A stretch of DNA of 64,000 nt from Tamlana carrageenivorans (GTDB lineage Bacteria; Bacteroidota; Bacteroidia; Flavobacteriales; Flavobacteriaceae), in the NCBI RefSeq assembly GCF_002893765.1, contig NZ_CP025938.1:3243501-3307500 (forward strand), in the 5' to 3' direction. Of the stretch, positions 52,325 through 62,347 are shown in pieces. A model generated the notes under the pieces. That model worked only from the letters and a program-made list of their open reading frames with translations. It was not told the origin of the DNA and did not search any database. The first letter of the stretch is position 1. Each line of letters opens with the position of its first letter. Position numbers and translations under genes: made by a program.

Positions 52325-53347
52325 TTAAATTTTTAATCGCGCCGAGGCAACAACATCTTGCTTGGCAAAATCCTTTTCAAGATATTTTAAATAACCAACG
52401 ATCGCAATCATAGCACCATTGTCTGTAGTGAATTCAAATTTGGGGATATAGGTGGTCCACCCAAATTTTTTCTCGCCGTCTTTTAAGGCTTGTCGGATAC
52501 CAGAATTTGCCGAAACACCGCCACCAATAGCAATGTGTTTTATGCCAGTTTCTTTAGAGGCCAATTTCAACTTGTCAATTAAAATGCCAATAATGGTGTA
52601 TTGGATGGAAGCGCATATGTCATTAAGATTTTCTTCTATAAAATTAGGATTTGCCTTAACTTCTCGTTGTATAAAATACAGAATGGCTGTTTTTAACCCC
52701 GAAAAACTAAAGTTTAGTCCGTCTACTTTTGGTTTCGAGAATTTAAAAGCTTTGGGGTTTCCCAATTTGGCACGCTTGTCAATTTCAGGACCTGCAGGAT
52801 AACCTAGTCCTAGAATTTTACCACTTTTATCAAAAGCTTCACCAACGGCATCATCAATAGTCTCGCCAATAACGGTCATATCAAAATAATTTTCAACCTT
52901 AACAATTTGGGTGTGCCCTCCAGAAATGGTCATGGCTAAAAACGGAAATGGTGGTTTGTAAAAGCCTTCTTCATCAATAAAATGCGCTAAAATATGACCT
53001 TGCATATGATTCACATCAATAAGCGGAATATTTAAGCCATAAGCCAGGGATTTAGCAAAAGAAGTCCCTACCAATAAACTACCCATCAGTCCAGGGCCTT
53101 TTGTAAAAGCAATGGCATGCAACTGTTCTTTAGTAATGTTGGCTTTCTTTAGAGCTTGATGTATTACAGGAACTATATTTTGTTGATGAGCACGTGAGGC
53201 CAATTCTGGCACGACACCACCGTACTCTTCATGTATTTTTTGGCTAGAAACAACGTTGCTTAAAATTTTACCGTTAACCAATACTGAAGCCGCCGTATCA
53301 TCGCAAGACGACTCAATTCCTAGTATATATATATTTTCTGAAGACAT
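52325..53347 (-). CDS. tsaD: tRNA N6-threonylcarbamoyladenosine synthase TsaD
   Basis: The 340-residue ASKHA protein opens with LGIESSCDDTAASVL. The metal-binding His pair is in HMQGHILAHF and the nucleotide site in AMTISGGHTQIV. Near the C-terminus are GGGVSANSGIR and TTDNGAMIA. It transfers the threonylcarbamoyl group to A37 of tRNAs that read ANN codons. It heads the leftward operon and is divergent from tamB. Confidence 0.97.
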   Translation of the reverse strand: MSSENIYILGIESSCDDTAASVLVNGKILSNVVSSQKIHEEYGGVVPELASRAHQQNIVPVIHQALKKANITKEQLHAIAFTKGPGLMGSLLVGTSFAKSLAYGLNIPLIDVNHMQGHILAHFIDEEGFYKPPFPFLAMTISGGHTQIVKVENYFDMTVIGETIDDAVGEAFDKSGKILGLGYPAGPEIDKRAKLGNPKAFKFSKPKVDGLNFSFSGLKTAILYFIQREVKANPNFIEENLNDICASIQYTIIGILIDKLKLASKETGIKHIAIGGGVSANSGIRQALKDGEKKFGWTTYIPKFEFTTDNGAMIAIVGYLKYLEKDFAKQDVVASARLKI

Positions 53348-53589
53348 TAATTTATATTAGGCATAATAATTACTAATTTTACAGCGAATAAGCGTTTTAT
53401 TCACAGGCACAAAACTACTCAATTATTTTTTTATTAAAAACGTTAATAAGTTTATATCCATAGCTTAATATTTAATAGGGGTTTGGAGTTTTTAAAGAGT
53501 AAACGTAGTTTGATTTTAATTAAATAATAATCCAATTTAAGATTAAGAAATTTCTAAAAATAGTATCTAAAATAGCAGGCATTTTATTA

Positions 53590-56500
53590 ATGCTTTTTGT
53601 CATCTTGTTGCTTATTTTATCCATTCCTTACGTACAAACACGAATAGGTAAATACGCTACTAAGCGTCTAAACAAAGAGTATAAAACAAGGGTTTATATT
53701 AACCAAGTTAGCATGCAGCTGAATGGGGATATTGAGCTTAAAAAGATTTATATTGAAGATTATAAAAAAGACACTTTAATTAGTGTTAACGAATTGAATA
53801 CTTCTATTTTAAGTTTTAGAAATTTATTATACGGTAACTTAGTTTTTGGAGATATCGATATTGAGGATTTAGACTTCAATGTAAAAACATACCAAGGAGA
53901 AACCGAAACAAATCTTGATGTTTTTGTTCATAAATTTGAAAGTGATAACCCCGAACGGGTTAAAAGCGATTTCCTATTTTCCTCTAGCGATGTGTCTATT
54001 TACAACTCGGTTTTCAGTTTAACCGACGAAAATCGTGAAACATCTAAAATGCTTTATTTTAACGATTTAAATATCAATGCTACCAATTTATTGATTAATG
54101 GTAGCGATGTTAGTATGCGAGTAAATACCTTGTCCTTTAAAGATAGTAGAGGTGTAGTGGTTAAAAATTTAATGACCAATTTTGCTTATACGCTTAACGA
54201 TATGACCTTCTCGGATCTTCAGGTTAAAACAGAAAATTCGGTTTTAAATGGCGATTTGAAATTTATTTATAAACGAGAGGATTTACAATTTTTTACCGAT
54301 AAAGTTAATATTGAGGCTTCTTTTAAAGACTCTAATGTACTTATTGATGAACTAAACACTTTTTATAATGAATTTGGGCATGATATTCATGCGCTTTTTG
54401 ATGTGAAGCTTTCCGGTACTTTGAATGATTTACAAATGACCGATTTAAGACTGTCCACTAGCGGTAGAACACATGTTTATGGGGATATTCATTTTAAAAA
54501 TTTGTTCACGAAAGAAAAGGAAAGTTTTTATATGGATGGTAATTTTCGAAGCCTCTCTTCAACCTATTACGATTTAAAACATCTCCTTCCTAATATATTA
54601 GGACGCTCCATACCATCATCTTTAAGTCGTGTAGGGAAATTTAGTATTAAAGGTAATACGCAAATTACTACTAAAAAGGTGGTTGCCGATGTTAAAATTA
54701 ATACCGATATCGGGTTTGTAGACTCTAACTTGGTAATTGACAAAATTAATGATATCGATAATGGTGCTTACCAAGGTAACATCATATTAAATGAATTCGA
54801 TTTTGGTTCCTTTTTAAATACCTCTAAGGTTGGTAAAGGCTCTTTAAATTTTGATGTTAACGGTAAGGGTTTTACTGCCGAAAAAGTAGATACCCAAGTA
54901 AAAGGTGAGGTTTTTCATTTGGAATATAACCACTATAATTATAAAGCTATTAAAGTTGCCGGAAATGTAATGAATAATATTTTCGACGGAAATCTTGTGG
55001 TAAACGATCCTAATCTGCAAATGAACTTTTTAGGGCTTATCGATTTTTCCGATCATGTAAAAAAATACGATTTTGAAGCCGTTGTCGATTACGCCAATTT
55101 AAAAACACTAAACTTTATTAAGCGCGATTCTATTTCTATACTTAAAAGTAAAGTCAATATGAATATGAATGCCGGAAGTATTGATGATGCCTATGGTAAA
55201 ATTACTTTTAGAAATACCGTGTATCAAAATGAAAACGACACCTATGCTTTTGATAAGTTTGAATTAACTTCTAGGTTTGAAGGGGAAGAGCGTTACCTGT
55301 CTTTTAACTCGCCAGACATCATTCAAGGCGATTTAATTGGGCATTTTGTAATTAGAGACCTGCAAAAATTGTTTAAAAACGCTATTGGATCGGCTTTTTC
55401 AAATTATACTCGAGACAAGGTTAAAGGTAATCAGCATATAAACTTTAATTTTAAGATTTATAATAAAATTGTAGAAGTTCTTTATCCTGAGGTGAAGTTA
55501 GCCAAAAACACCTTTATTCGCGGACATGTAGAGAGTGATGAAAGCAAGTTTAAACTCATGTTTAAGTCGCCAAAAATAAACTACGATGATTATTTTGTTA
55601 ATAATGTGGAGTTGCAAATGGATAATGGTAGCCCATTATTTGATACCTATATTGAAGCCGATAGCTTAAACACCAAATATTACAATTTATCTAAGTTTAA
55701 TTTGATAAATGTAACCTTGAATGATACCCTTTTTATGCGCGCCGAAATTGTGGGAGGTAAACGCAACAATGACACCTATAATCTCAATTTTTACCATACC
55801 ATTAACGCCGAAAATGAGTCGGTTGTTGGTTTTAAAAAATCTGATTTTACTATCAAAAATCACAAATGGAATATCAATGAAACGAACGATAAATTCCATA
55901 AAATTATCTTCGATAAAAAACTAGCGCATTTACATGTAGACCAGTTTAAAGTGAACCACGATAACGAAGTCATTAACCTTTCTGGATTTATTCAAGATTC
56001 AACCCAAAAAGATATCAAGTTAGATTTTACTCATATTGACCTCGATAAAGTCCTTCCAGAATTAGATAGTTTAAAGTTTGAAGGTCGAGTTAATGGTAAT
56101 CTGGAAATTATTCAAAAAAATGGGAGCTATGTTCCAACCTCCGAAATTGTAATAAACCATTTGAAAATTAATGAATTTGAGTTAGGATCCTTCGATGCTA
56201 GCATTACGGGGAATCAATCCTTAACACATTACCTCGTTGATGCTTCTATTAAAAACGATTTAGACAAATCTTTTCATGCTCAAGGCGGTTTAGATGTGAA
56301 GAATAAACAAACTTTTATAGATGTTAATTTAGATTTTGATAAATTTCGATTACATCCTTTAAATGCTTTGCTACAAGGCATTTTATCTAATATTCGCGGT
56401 GAAGCAACGGGTAGAATTCATGTGGTTGGAAATCTAAAAAAACCAGAAATTAATGGCGATTTAGTGCTTGATAATGCAGGTTTAGCGGTGCCTTATTTAA

Positions 56501-57990
56501 ATGTAGATTACGCTTTCGCGGATAACTCCTCAGTCACTTTAAACGATCAAACTTTTCAGTTTAACAACATCAATTTAACCGACACAAAATACCAATCCAA
56601 GGGAAGACTTCGTGGAACAATTAGCCATACAAACTTTTCAAAATGGAATCTAGGCTTAGATATTACAACCGATAACTTATTGGTTTTAGACACGAAAGAA
56701 GCTGAAGAGTCCCTATATTATGGTATGGGGTTTTTAGGCGGCCGAGCAAGTATTGAAGGGCCCACCGATCAATTAGTGATCTCGGTTGAAGGAGAAACTA
56801 AAAAAGGAACCGTATTTAATATTCCTTTAAACGATTCCGAATCTTTTGGTGATAACTCCTACATGCATTTTATTACCAAGGAAGAAAAAATGGCCAAAGA
56901 ACAAGGGGGCGAGATCGTTTTTGATGACATTAAAGGCCTAGAACTCGATTTCGATTTAGATGTTACCGAAGATGCCGAAGTACAACTCATCATAGATAAA
57001 AGTACCGGCCACTCTTTAAAAGGTCGCGGGCGAGGTGGTTTATTGGTAGAAATTAATACCAATGGAAAATTTAAAATGTGGGGTGATTTTTCGGTGTTTG
57101 AAGGGGTTTATAATTTCGCTTACAGAGGTTTGGTTCAAAAAGAATTTATAGTACAACCAGGTGGTACCATTGCTTGGGAAGGCGATCCTTTAAAAGCTCA
57201 AATCGATATGTTAGCCACATATAAAACACGTGCAAACCCTTCTCCTTTATTGGATACCCCTATAAATAGAAGCATTCCAGTAGAACTTAATATTGCGCTG
57301 GTGGGTGATTTGGAACAGCCCAAACCCGAGTTTAGTTTCGATTTTCCTAACGTAAGTTCAACGGTTAAATCGGAGTTGAATTATAGACTTCAGTCTAATG
57401 AAGACAAACAAAATCAGGCCTTATATCTACTCTCTACAGCGTCTTTTTCAAGCGGTTTAAGTGATCTTAATTTTTCTGGAACCATTGCCGAAAGGCTTAA
57501 TGGTATCATTAACGGACTGTTTACAGGAAGTGATAGTAAACTCAATATTGGTTTAAATTATGAATCCGGACAAAACAGACCCGATTATCAATCCGATGAT
57601 CGTTTTGGTGTAACCCTGCAAACTCAAATTAGCGATCGTGTTATTATTAATGGTAAAGTAGGTGTGCCTGTAGGTGGTAGTGGAGCCACGCAATCGGTAG
57701 TAGCAGGCGATGTAGAAATTGCTTTTTTGTTAAACGAAGATGGCAATTTAACCGCTAATGTTTTTAATCGCGAAAACAGTATTAGAAATTTTGGAGAGAA
57801 AATAGGATACACGCAAGGAATTGGAGTGGCCTATAGCGTAGATTTTGATACCTTTAAAGAACTCATTCATGAGATTTTACGAAAATCAAAACCTATAGAA
57901 GGCTACGATTTAGAGCAAGAGCAAACCGATAAAAACAATGAAAAAGCACTGCCTAATTATATTTCAATTAAAGAAGAATCAGGTAATTAG
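53590..57990 (+). CDS. TamB/DUF490-type translocation and assembly protein
   Basis: A very long inner-membrane-anchored protein (1466 residues). It has one N-terminal helix (LLLILSIPYV region), AsmA-like repeats in the middle and a C-terminal DUF490/TamB domain (about 1100-1450). The C-terminal domain includes GKFKMWGDFSVFEGVYNF, a beta-helical region expected to span the periplasm. TamB with TamA moves lipids or outer-membrane proteins. The first ATG at 53590 lies within the membrane helix; the frame is open for 22 more codons (KKFLKIVSKIAG precedes it) with no ATG, GTG or TTG, so an ATT at 53542 may be the start. Confidence 0.9.
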   Translation: MLFVILLLILSIPYVQTRIGKYATKRLNKEYKTRVYINQVSMQLNGDIELKKIYIEDYKKDTLISVNELNTSILSFRNLLYGNLVFGDIDIEDLDFNVKTYQGETETNLDVFVHKFESDNPERVKSDFLFSSSDVSIYNSVFSLTDENRETSKMLYFNDLNINATNLLINGSDVSMRVNTLSFKDSRGVVVKNLMTNFAYTLNDMTFSDLQVKTENSVLNGDLKFIYKREDLQFFTDKVNIEASFKDSNVLIDELNTFYNEFGHDIHALFDVKLSGTLNDLQMTDLRLSTSGRTHVYGDIHFKNLFTKEKESFYMDGNFRSLSSTYYDLKHLLPNILGRSIPSSLSRVGKFSIKGNTQITTKKVVADVKINTDIGFVDSNLVIDKINDIDNGAYQGNIILNEFDFGSFLNTSKVGKGSLNFDVNGKGFTAEKVDTQVKGEVFHLEYNHYNYKAIKVAGNVMNNIFDGNLVVNDPNLQMNFLGLIDFSDHVKKYDFEAVVDYANLKTLNFIKRDSISILKSKVNMNMNAGSIDDAYGKITFRNTVYQNENDTYAFDKFELTSRFEGEERYLSFNSPDIIQGDLIGHFVIRDLQKLFKNAIGSAFSNYTRDKVKGNQHINFNFKIYNKIVEVLYPEVKLAKNTFIRGHVESDESKFKLMFKSPKINYDDYFVNNVELQMDNGSPLFDTYIEADSLNTKYYNLSKFNLINVTLNDTLFMRAEIVGGKRNNDTYNLNFYHTINAENESVVGFKKSDFTIKNHKWNINETNDKFHKIIFDKKLAHLHVDQFKVNHDNEVINLSGFIQDSTQKDIKLDFTHIDLDKVLPELDSLKFEGRVNGNLEIIQKNGSYVPTSEIVINHLKINEFELGSFDASITGNQSLTHYLVDASIKNDLDKSFHAQGGLDVKNKQTFIDVNLDFDKFRLHPLNALLQGILSNIRGEATGRIHVVGNLKKPEINGDLVLDNAGLAVPYLNVDYAFADNSSVTLNDQTFQFNNINLTDTKYQSKGRLRGTISHTNFSKWNLGLDITTDNLLVLDTKEAEESLYYGMGFLGGRASIEGPTDQLVISVEGETKKGTVFNIPLNDSESFGDNSYMHFITKEEKMAKEQGGEIVFDDIKGLELDFDLDVTEDAEVQLIIDKSTGHSLKGRGRGGLLVEINTNGKFKMWGDFSVFEGVYNFAYRGLVQKEFIVQPGGTIAWEGDPLKAQIDMLATYKTRANPSPLLDTPINRSIPVELNIALVGDLEQPKPEFSFDFPNVSSTVKSELNYRLQSNEDKQNQALYLLSTASFSSGLSDLNFSGTIAERLNGIINGLFTGSDSKLNIGLNYESGQNRPDYQSDDRFGVTLQTQISDRVIINGKVGVPVGGSGATQSVVAGDVEIAFLLNEDGNLTANVFNRENSIRNFGEKIGYTQGIGVAYSVDFDTFKELIHEILRKSKPIEGYDLEQEQTDKNNEKALPNYISIKEESGN

Positions 57991-58135
57991 CTGCTTTTTT
58001 TTATAAATATTTGTAAATTCCTTTATTTTATTGTTAACTAAAACGTTGTAGTTTTAAATGTAGGGTAAAATATGATTTATGTTATAGAAATATGATATAT
58101 GTTTATTAATTTTACACGACTAAACAAGAAAATGA

Positions 58136-59122
58136 ATGCCTAAAACAATTAAGAAAGTAGCTGTTTTAACATCGGGAGGAGATTCTCCAGGAATGAATGC
58201 TGCTATACGCGCTGTCGTGAGAACATGTGCATACCATAATGTAGAATGCCTCGGCGTTTATCGTGGATATGAAGGCCTTATTGAAGGCGATTTTGTAGTA
58301 TTGGATGCTCGAAGTGTGAAGGGGATTATTAACAAGGGGGGTACCATGTTAAAATCGGCCCGCTCCAAAGAGTTTAGAACTGCAGAAGGACGTCAAGAAG
58401 CTTATAAAAAACTAAAAGAGAAAGGCGTTGATGGCCTTGTGGTTATTGGAGGTGATGGATCGTTTACAGGGGCTCTTGTTTTCAATCAAGAATTTAATTT
58501 CCCAGTAATGGGTATTCCGGGAACTATCGATAATGATATTTTTGGAACCTCACATACTTTAGGCTTCGATACAGCGCTTAATACCGTTGTCGATGCCATT
58601 GATAAAATTAGAGATACAGCCAGTTCGCATAACCGATTATTTTTTATTGAAGTTATGGGACGTGATGTTGGTCATATTGCATTAAATTGTGGTATTGCTG
58701 GTGGCGCTGAAGAGATTTTAATTCCTGAAGAAGATTTAGGATTAGAACGTTTGGTCGAGTCTCTAAACAAAAGTAAAAAGTCTGGAAAAACTTCTAGTAT
58801 CGTGATTGTCGCTGAAGGGGATAAAATAGGAAAAAATATTTTTGAACTTAAAGATTATGTAGACGAAAATATGGAAGGGTACGATGTAAGAGTTTCAGTT
58901 CTTGGTCATATGCAACGTGGAGGTGCACCTTCTTGTTTCGATCGTGTTCTAGCCAGTAGAATGGGCGTTAAAGCGGTTGAAGCCATGTTAGATGGTGAAA
59001 GTAACTATATGGTAGGACTTAAAAACAATAAAATGGAATTAACACCATTAGATAGCGCTATTAAAGGTAAAACAAAAATAAATTTAGAATTATTGCGTGT
59101 CTCAGATATCATGAGCACTTAA
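58136..59122 (+). CDS. pfkA: ATP-dependent 6-phosphofructokinase
   Basis: The 328-residue enzyme has the ATP site LTSGGDSPGMNAAIRAVV, GGDGSFTGA, the catalytic PGTIDNDIFGT loop with Asp, and EVMGRDVGHIAL, as in bacterial PfkA. It phosphorylates fructose-6-P in glycolysis, the same metabolite that the NagB reaction supplies. It is followed after 17 bp by gap, an operon arrangement common in flavobacteria. Confidence 0.97.
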   Translation: MPKTIKKVAVLTSGGDSPGMNAAIRAVVRTCAYHNVECLGVYRGYEGLIEGDFVVLDARSVKGIINKGGTMLKSARSKEFRTAEGRQEAYKKLKEKGVDGLVVIGGDGSFTGALVFNQEFNFPVMGIPGTIDNDIFGTSHTLGFDTALNTVVDAIDKIRDTASSHNRLFFIEVMGRDVGHIALNCGIAGGAEEILIPEEDLGLERLVESLNKSKKSGKTSSIVIVAEGDKIGKNIFELKDYVDENMEGYDVRVSVLGHMQRGGAPSCFDRVLASRMGVKAVEAMLDGESNYMVGLKNNKMELTPLDSAIKGKTKINLELLRVSDIMST

Positions 59123-59139
59123 CATTTATAAACAAGATT

Positions 59140-60144
59140 ATGTCAAAATTAAAAATTGGAATTAACGGATTTGGTAGAATAGGTAGAATTGCTTTTAGAG
59201 TAGCAGCTTCTAGACCTGATATTCAAATAGTAGGTATTAATGACTTATTAGATGTTGAGCATTTAGCTTACTTATTGAAATATGATTCTGTACACGGTCG
59301 ATTCAATGGTACTGTTGATATTAACAACGGAAACCTAGTAGTAAACGGTAATGAAATTAGAATTACAGCAGAACGTAACCCAGAAGATTTAAAATGGGAT
59401 GCTGTAGGCGCAGAGGTTGTATTAGACTGTACTGGTATTTTCACAACTTTAGACAAAGCTCAAGCTCACATTACTGCTGGTGCTAAAAAAGTTGCGATTT
59501 CTGCACCATCTGCAGATGCTCCTATGTTCGTAATGGGTGTTAACCACGATAAAATTACTTCAGAGCATACTATCGTTTCTAACGCATCATGTACTACAAA
59601 CTGTTTAGCGCCAATCGCAAAAGTTATTAACGATAATTTCGGTATTATTGAAGGTTTAATGACTACTGTTCACGCTACAACAGCAACTCAAATGACTGTT
59701 GATGGTCCTTCTAGAAAAGACTGGAGAGGTGGTAGATCTGCACTTGCTAATATCATTCCTTCTTCTACAGGAGCTGCAAAAGCTGTAGGAAAAGTAATTC
59801 CAGAATTAAACGGTAAATTAACAGGTATGGCTTTTAGAGTTCCAACTCCTGATGTTTCTGTAGTAGATTTAACAGTAAGAACTGAAAAAGGAGCTTCATG
59901 GGATGAAGTTAAAGCGGTAATCAAAAAAGCTTCTGAAAATGAGTTAAACGGTGTATTAGGATATACTGAAGAAGCAGTAGTTTCTCAAGACTTCGTTTCT
60001 GAAACTTTAACTTCAGTTTTTGATGCAGAAGCAAGTATTGCTTTAAATGATAATTTCTTTAAATTAGTATCTTGGTACGATAACGAGTTTGGTTATTCAA
60101 CTAAATTAGTTGACTTAGCGCAACATATCGCATCTGTAAAATAA
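59140..60144 (+). CDS. gap: Glyceraldehyde-3-phosphate dehydrogenase, type I
   Basis: A 334-residue GAPDH with NAD-binding GINGFGRIGRIAFR at the N-terminus. The catalytic Cys is in SNASCTTNCLAP (about residue 151) and the catalytic His follows in TTVHATTATQ. WYDNEFGYS lies near the end. Codon use is narrower than in neighbours (many GAA, AAA, TTA, GTA), as expected for a highly expressed gene. A strong terminator follows at 60168. Confidence 0.98.
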   Translation: MSKLKIGINGFGRIGRIAFRVAASRPDIQIVGINDLLDVEHLAYLLKYDSVHGRFNGTVDINNGNLVVNGNEIRITAERNPEDLKWDAVGAEVVLDCTGIFTTLDKAQAHITAGAKKVAISAPSADAPMFVMGVNHDKITSEHTIVSNASCTTNCLAPIAKVINDNFGIIEGLMTTVHATTATQMTVDGPSRKDWRGGRSALANIIPSSTGAAKAVGKVIPELNGKLTGMAFRVPTPDVSVVDLTVRTEKGASWDEVKAVIKKASENELNGVLGYTEEAVVSQDFVSETLTSVFDAEASIALNDNFFKLVSWYDNEFGYSTKLVDLAQHIASVK

Positions 60145-60167
60145 TTTTTTTAAAATATTAATAATAA

Positions 60168-60216
60168 CTCCACAGAGTTATTGTGTATAAAGCACAGTAT
60201 TCTGTGGAGTTTTTTT
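60168..60216 (+). terminator. Terminator after gap
   Basis: The 9-bp stem CTCCACAGA / TCTGTGGAG (60168-60176, 60201-60209) is followed by seven T. It starts 24 bp after the gap stop codon and ends 13 bp before the next start codon, so the kinase gene needs its own promoter or read-through. Confidence 0.85.
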
Positions 60217-60228
60217 ATCTCTAAACTT

Positions 60229-61089
60229 ATGATTTTAATTGTTGATAGTGGTTCTACTAAATCGGATTGGATTGCCGTAGATAATAATGGAAACCAATTG
60301 TTTGAAAAAATTCGTACTAAAGGGCTCAATCCTGCCATACTACCCGAAAAGAAGCTGTTTAAAATTATTAAAAGCAGTAAAGAGCTAAAAAAGAACAAAG
60401 ATCAAGTAACCCATATATTTTTTTATGGAGCAGGTTGCGGAACCGAAAATCCGAAACGTTTATTAAAAGGAGTATTACAAGAAATTTTTGTGAATGCACA
60501 AATTGATGTAAATGAAGACACTCTAGCTGCGGTATATTCTACAATTAATACGCCAACTGAAGCTGCTGTAGTTTGTATTATGGGTACTGGTTCTAATTGT
60601 AGTTATTACGACGGTGAAAAATTGCACCAACGTGTAAATTCTTTAGGTTACATTTTAATGGATGACGCTTCAGGAAACTACTACGGTAAACAATTGATTA
60701 GAGATTATTACTTTAATCATATGCCTGTTACTGTGAAACACGCTTTTGAAACCAAATTTAATCTTGAGTCCGATTACATTAAATACAATGTATATAAGCA
60801 ACCGAATGCTAATGCCTATTTAGCAAATTTTGCTGAATTTATGTTTTTAAATAAAGATTCAGAATACATCATTAATTTAATAAAAGATGGTATTCGCCTC
60901 TTTGCTAAAAATATGATCATGCAATATGAAGAAGAGCTTAAAACCGTTCCCGTGCATTTTGCTGGATCAATTGCCTTTTTTGCACAAAATGAAATTAAAG
61001 AAGTAGCAGAAGAAATGGGCTTTAAGGTTGGTAATTTTCAACGTAGACCTATTGAAGGCTTAATACCGTACCATACTAAAGACCTTTAG
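60229..61089 (+). CDS. BadF/BadG-family sugar kinase (second copy)
   Basis: An ASKHA kinase of 286 residues with VDSGSTKSDW at residues 5-14, IMGTGSNCSYY and LGYILMDDASGNYYG. It is a paralogue of the GlcNAc kinase at 39334, sharing nearly all motifs. I take ATG 60229 because the longer frame from 60181 reads through the gap terminator. Its location after pfkA-gap, outside the nag locus, suggests a constitutive role, for example in cell-wall amino-sugar recycling; that is inference. Confidence 0.87.
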   Translation: MILIVDSGSTKSDWIAVDNNGNQLFEKIRTKGLNPAILPEKKLFKIIKSSKELKKNKDQVTHIFFYGAGCGTENPKRLLKGVLQEIFVNAQIDVNEDTLAAVYSTINTPTEAAVVCIMGTGSNCSYYDGEKLHQRVNSLGYILMDDASGNYYGKQLIRDYYFNHMPVTVKHAFETKFNLESDYIKYNVYKQPNANAYLANFAEFMFLNKDSEYIINLIKDGIRLFAKNMIMQYEEELKTVPVHFAGSIAFFAQNEIKEVAEEMGFKVGNFQRRPIEGLIPYHTKDL

Positions 61090-61120
61090 TTAATAATTTC
61101 TACAAACAGGAATTTTTTTT

Positions 61121-62347
61121 ATGTTTAAAAATCATGTGGCGCTTTACATCTCTAACAATGAAGATAAAAAGCGTATTGTTGAAAGCATACAAACTGGTAC
61201 TTTATTTGAAAACTTAGTAGGATTAAAAACGTTGCTTTTTTCTGAGTTGACTCTTGATAAGTTTATTAAAGAGGAATTACAATATGATCAATTTAATATA
61301 GAAACCATTCATAAAAATAAATTATCTCAGGCATCTGGAGGTGAAAGAAAAAAAGCGCTTCTTAAGTACCTCATTTCACAAAACCCAGAATGCCTTATTG
61401 TAGATAACGTATTTGATAGTTTAGATAGCGCTTCACAAAAAGCAATAGCCTTACAATTAGAGACTTTAAGTGATAACACGATAATCATTCAGGTATTAAC
61501 GCGTAAACATCAGCTTTTGCCGTTTATTTTAAATCTGTATCAGTTTCATAACAATACATTCAAAAAAGTTGAGCGGTTAGAAACGCAGGTTTCTTATAAG
61601 TTCTTATTAGATAAATTACCTCAGCCAGAGCATGAATTTGACACTGATTTTAAAAGTCTTGTCAAATTTAATAAGGTGAGTATTCAATATGGTGAACGCC
61701 CCATTGTGAGAAACATTACTTGGGAAATTAAACCAGGGGATTTTTGGCAACTTATCGGTCCTAATGGTGCAGGGAAAAGCACTCTAATTACTTTAATTAC
61801 GGGAGACAACCCTAAAGCCTACGGACAAGATTTGGTTTTGTTTGGTAGACAGAAGGGTAGTGGAGAAAGCGTCTGGGATATTAAAAATAATATTGGTCAT
61901 TATTCTGCAGAGATTTTACGCGGATTCCGTAGGTTGGACTCTGTTGAGAAAATGATGCTTTCAGGGTTTTATGATTCTATTGGACTGTATAAATTCCCAA
62001 CCGAAAGACAAAAGTTTATTGCTCATGATTGGCTTAAAATGTTAGGCTTATTTGAGCTTAGAGATAAAGATTTTTTGTCTTTGTCGGTAGGTCATCAGCG
62101 CTTGGTTTTAATAGCACGTGCCATGGTTAAACATCCTCCGCTATTAATTCTAGACGAGCCTACCAATGGTTTAGATGATGCAGATGCTGTAATCTTCTCA
62201 GAATTGGTTAATAAAATTGCATCCGAAAGTAAAACAGCCATATTGTATGTTTCCCATCAAAAGGAAGCATCAATACTACGTCCAGATTTTATTTATGAAT
62301 TAACCCCAAGCACATTGGGATCTCAAGGAAAAGTGGTACACGTTTAA
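61121..62347 (+). CDS. Double ABC ATPase, ModF-like, N-half without P-loop
   Basis: Two ABC ATPase units in 408 residues and no membrane segments. The C-terminal unit is complete: Walker A GPNGAGKST at about 218, signature-like LSVGHQRLVLIARAM, Walker B LLILDEPTNGLDD, H-loop VSHQ. The N-terminal unit keeps a signature ASGGERKKALL and Walker B-like CLIVDNVFDSLD but has no Walker A. It resembles ModF/PhrA-type cytosolic ABC proteins. It overlaps the convergent guaC gene by 4 bp. Confidence 0.83.
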   Translation: MFKNHVALYISNNEDKKRIVESIQTGTLFENLVGLKTLLFSELTLDKFIKEELQYDQFNIETIHKNKLSQASGGERKKALLKYLISQNPECLIVDNVFDSLDSASQKAIALQLETLSDNTIIIQVLTRKHQLLPFILNLYQFHNNTFKKVERLETQVSYKFLLDKLPQPEHEFDTDFKSLVKFNKVSIQYGERPIVRNITWEIKPGDFWQLIGPNGAGKSTLITLITGDNPKAYGQDLVLFGRQKGSGESVWDIKNNIGHYSAEILRGFRRLDSVEKMMLSGFYDSIGLYKFPTERQKFIAHDWLKMLGLFELRDKDFLSLSVGHQRLVLIARAMVKHPPLLILDEPTNGLDDADAVIFSELVNKIASESKTAILYVSHQKEASILRPDFIYELTPSTLGSQGKVVHV

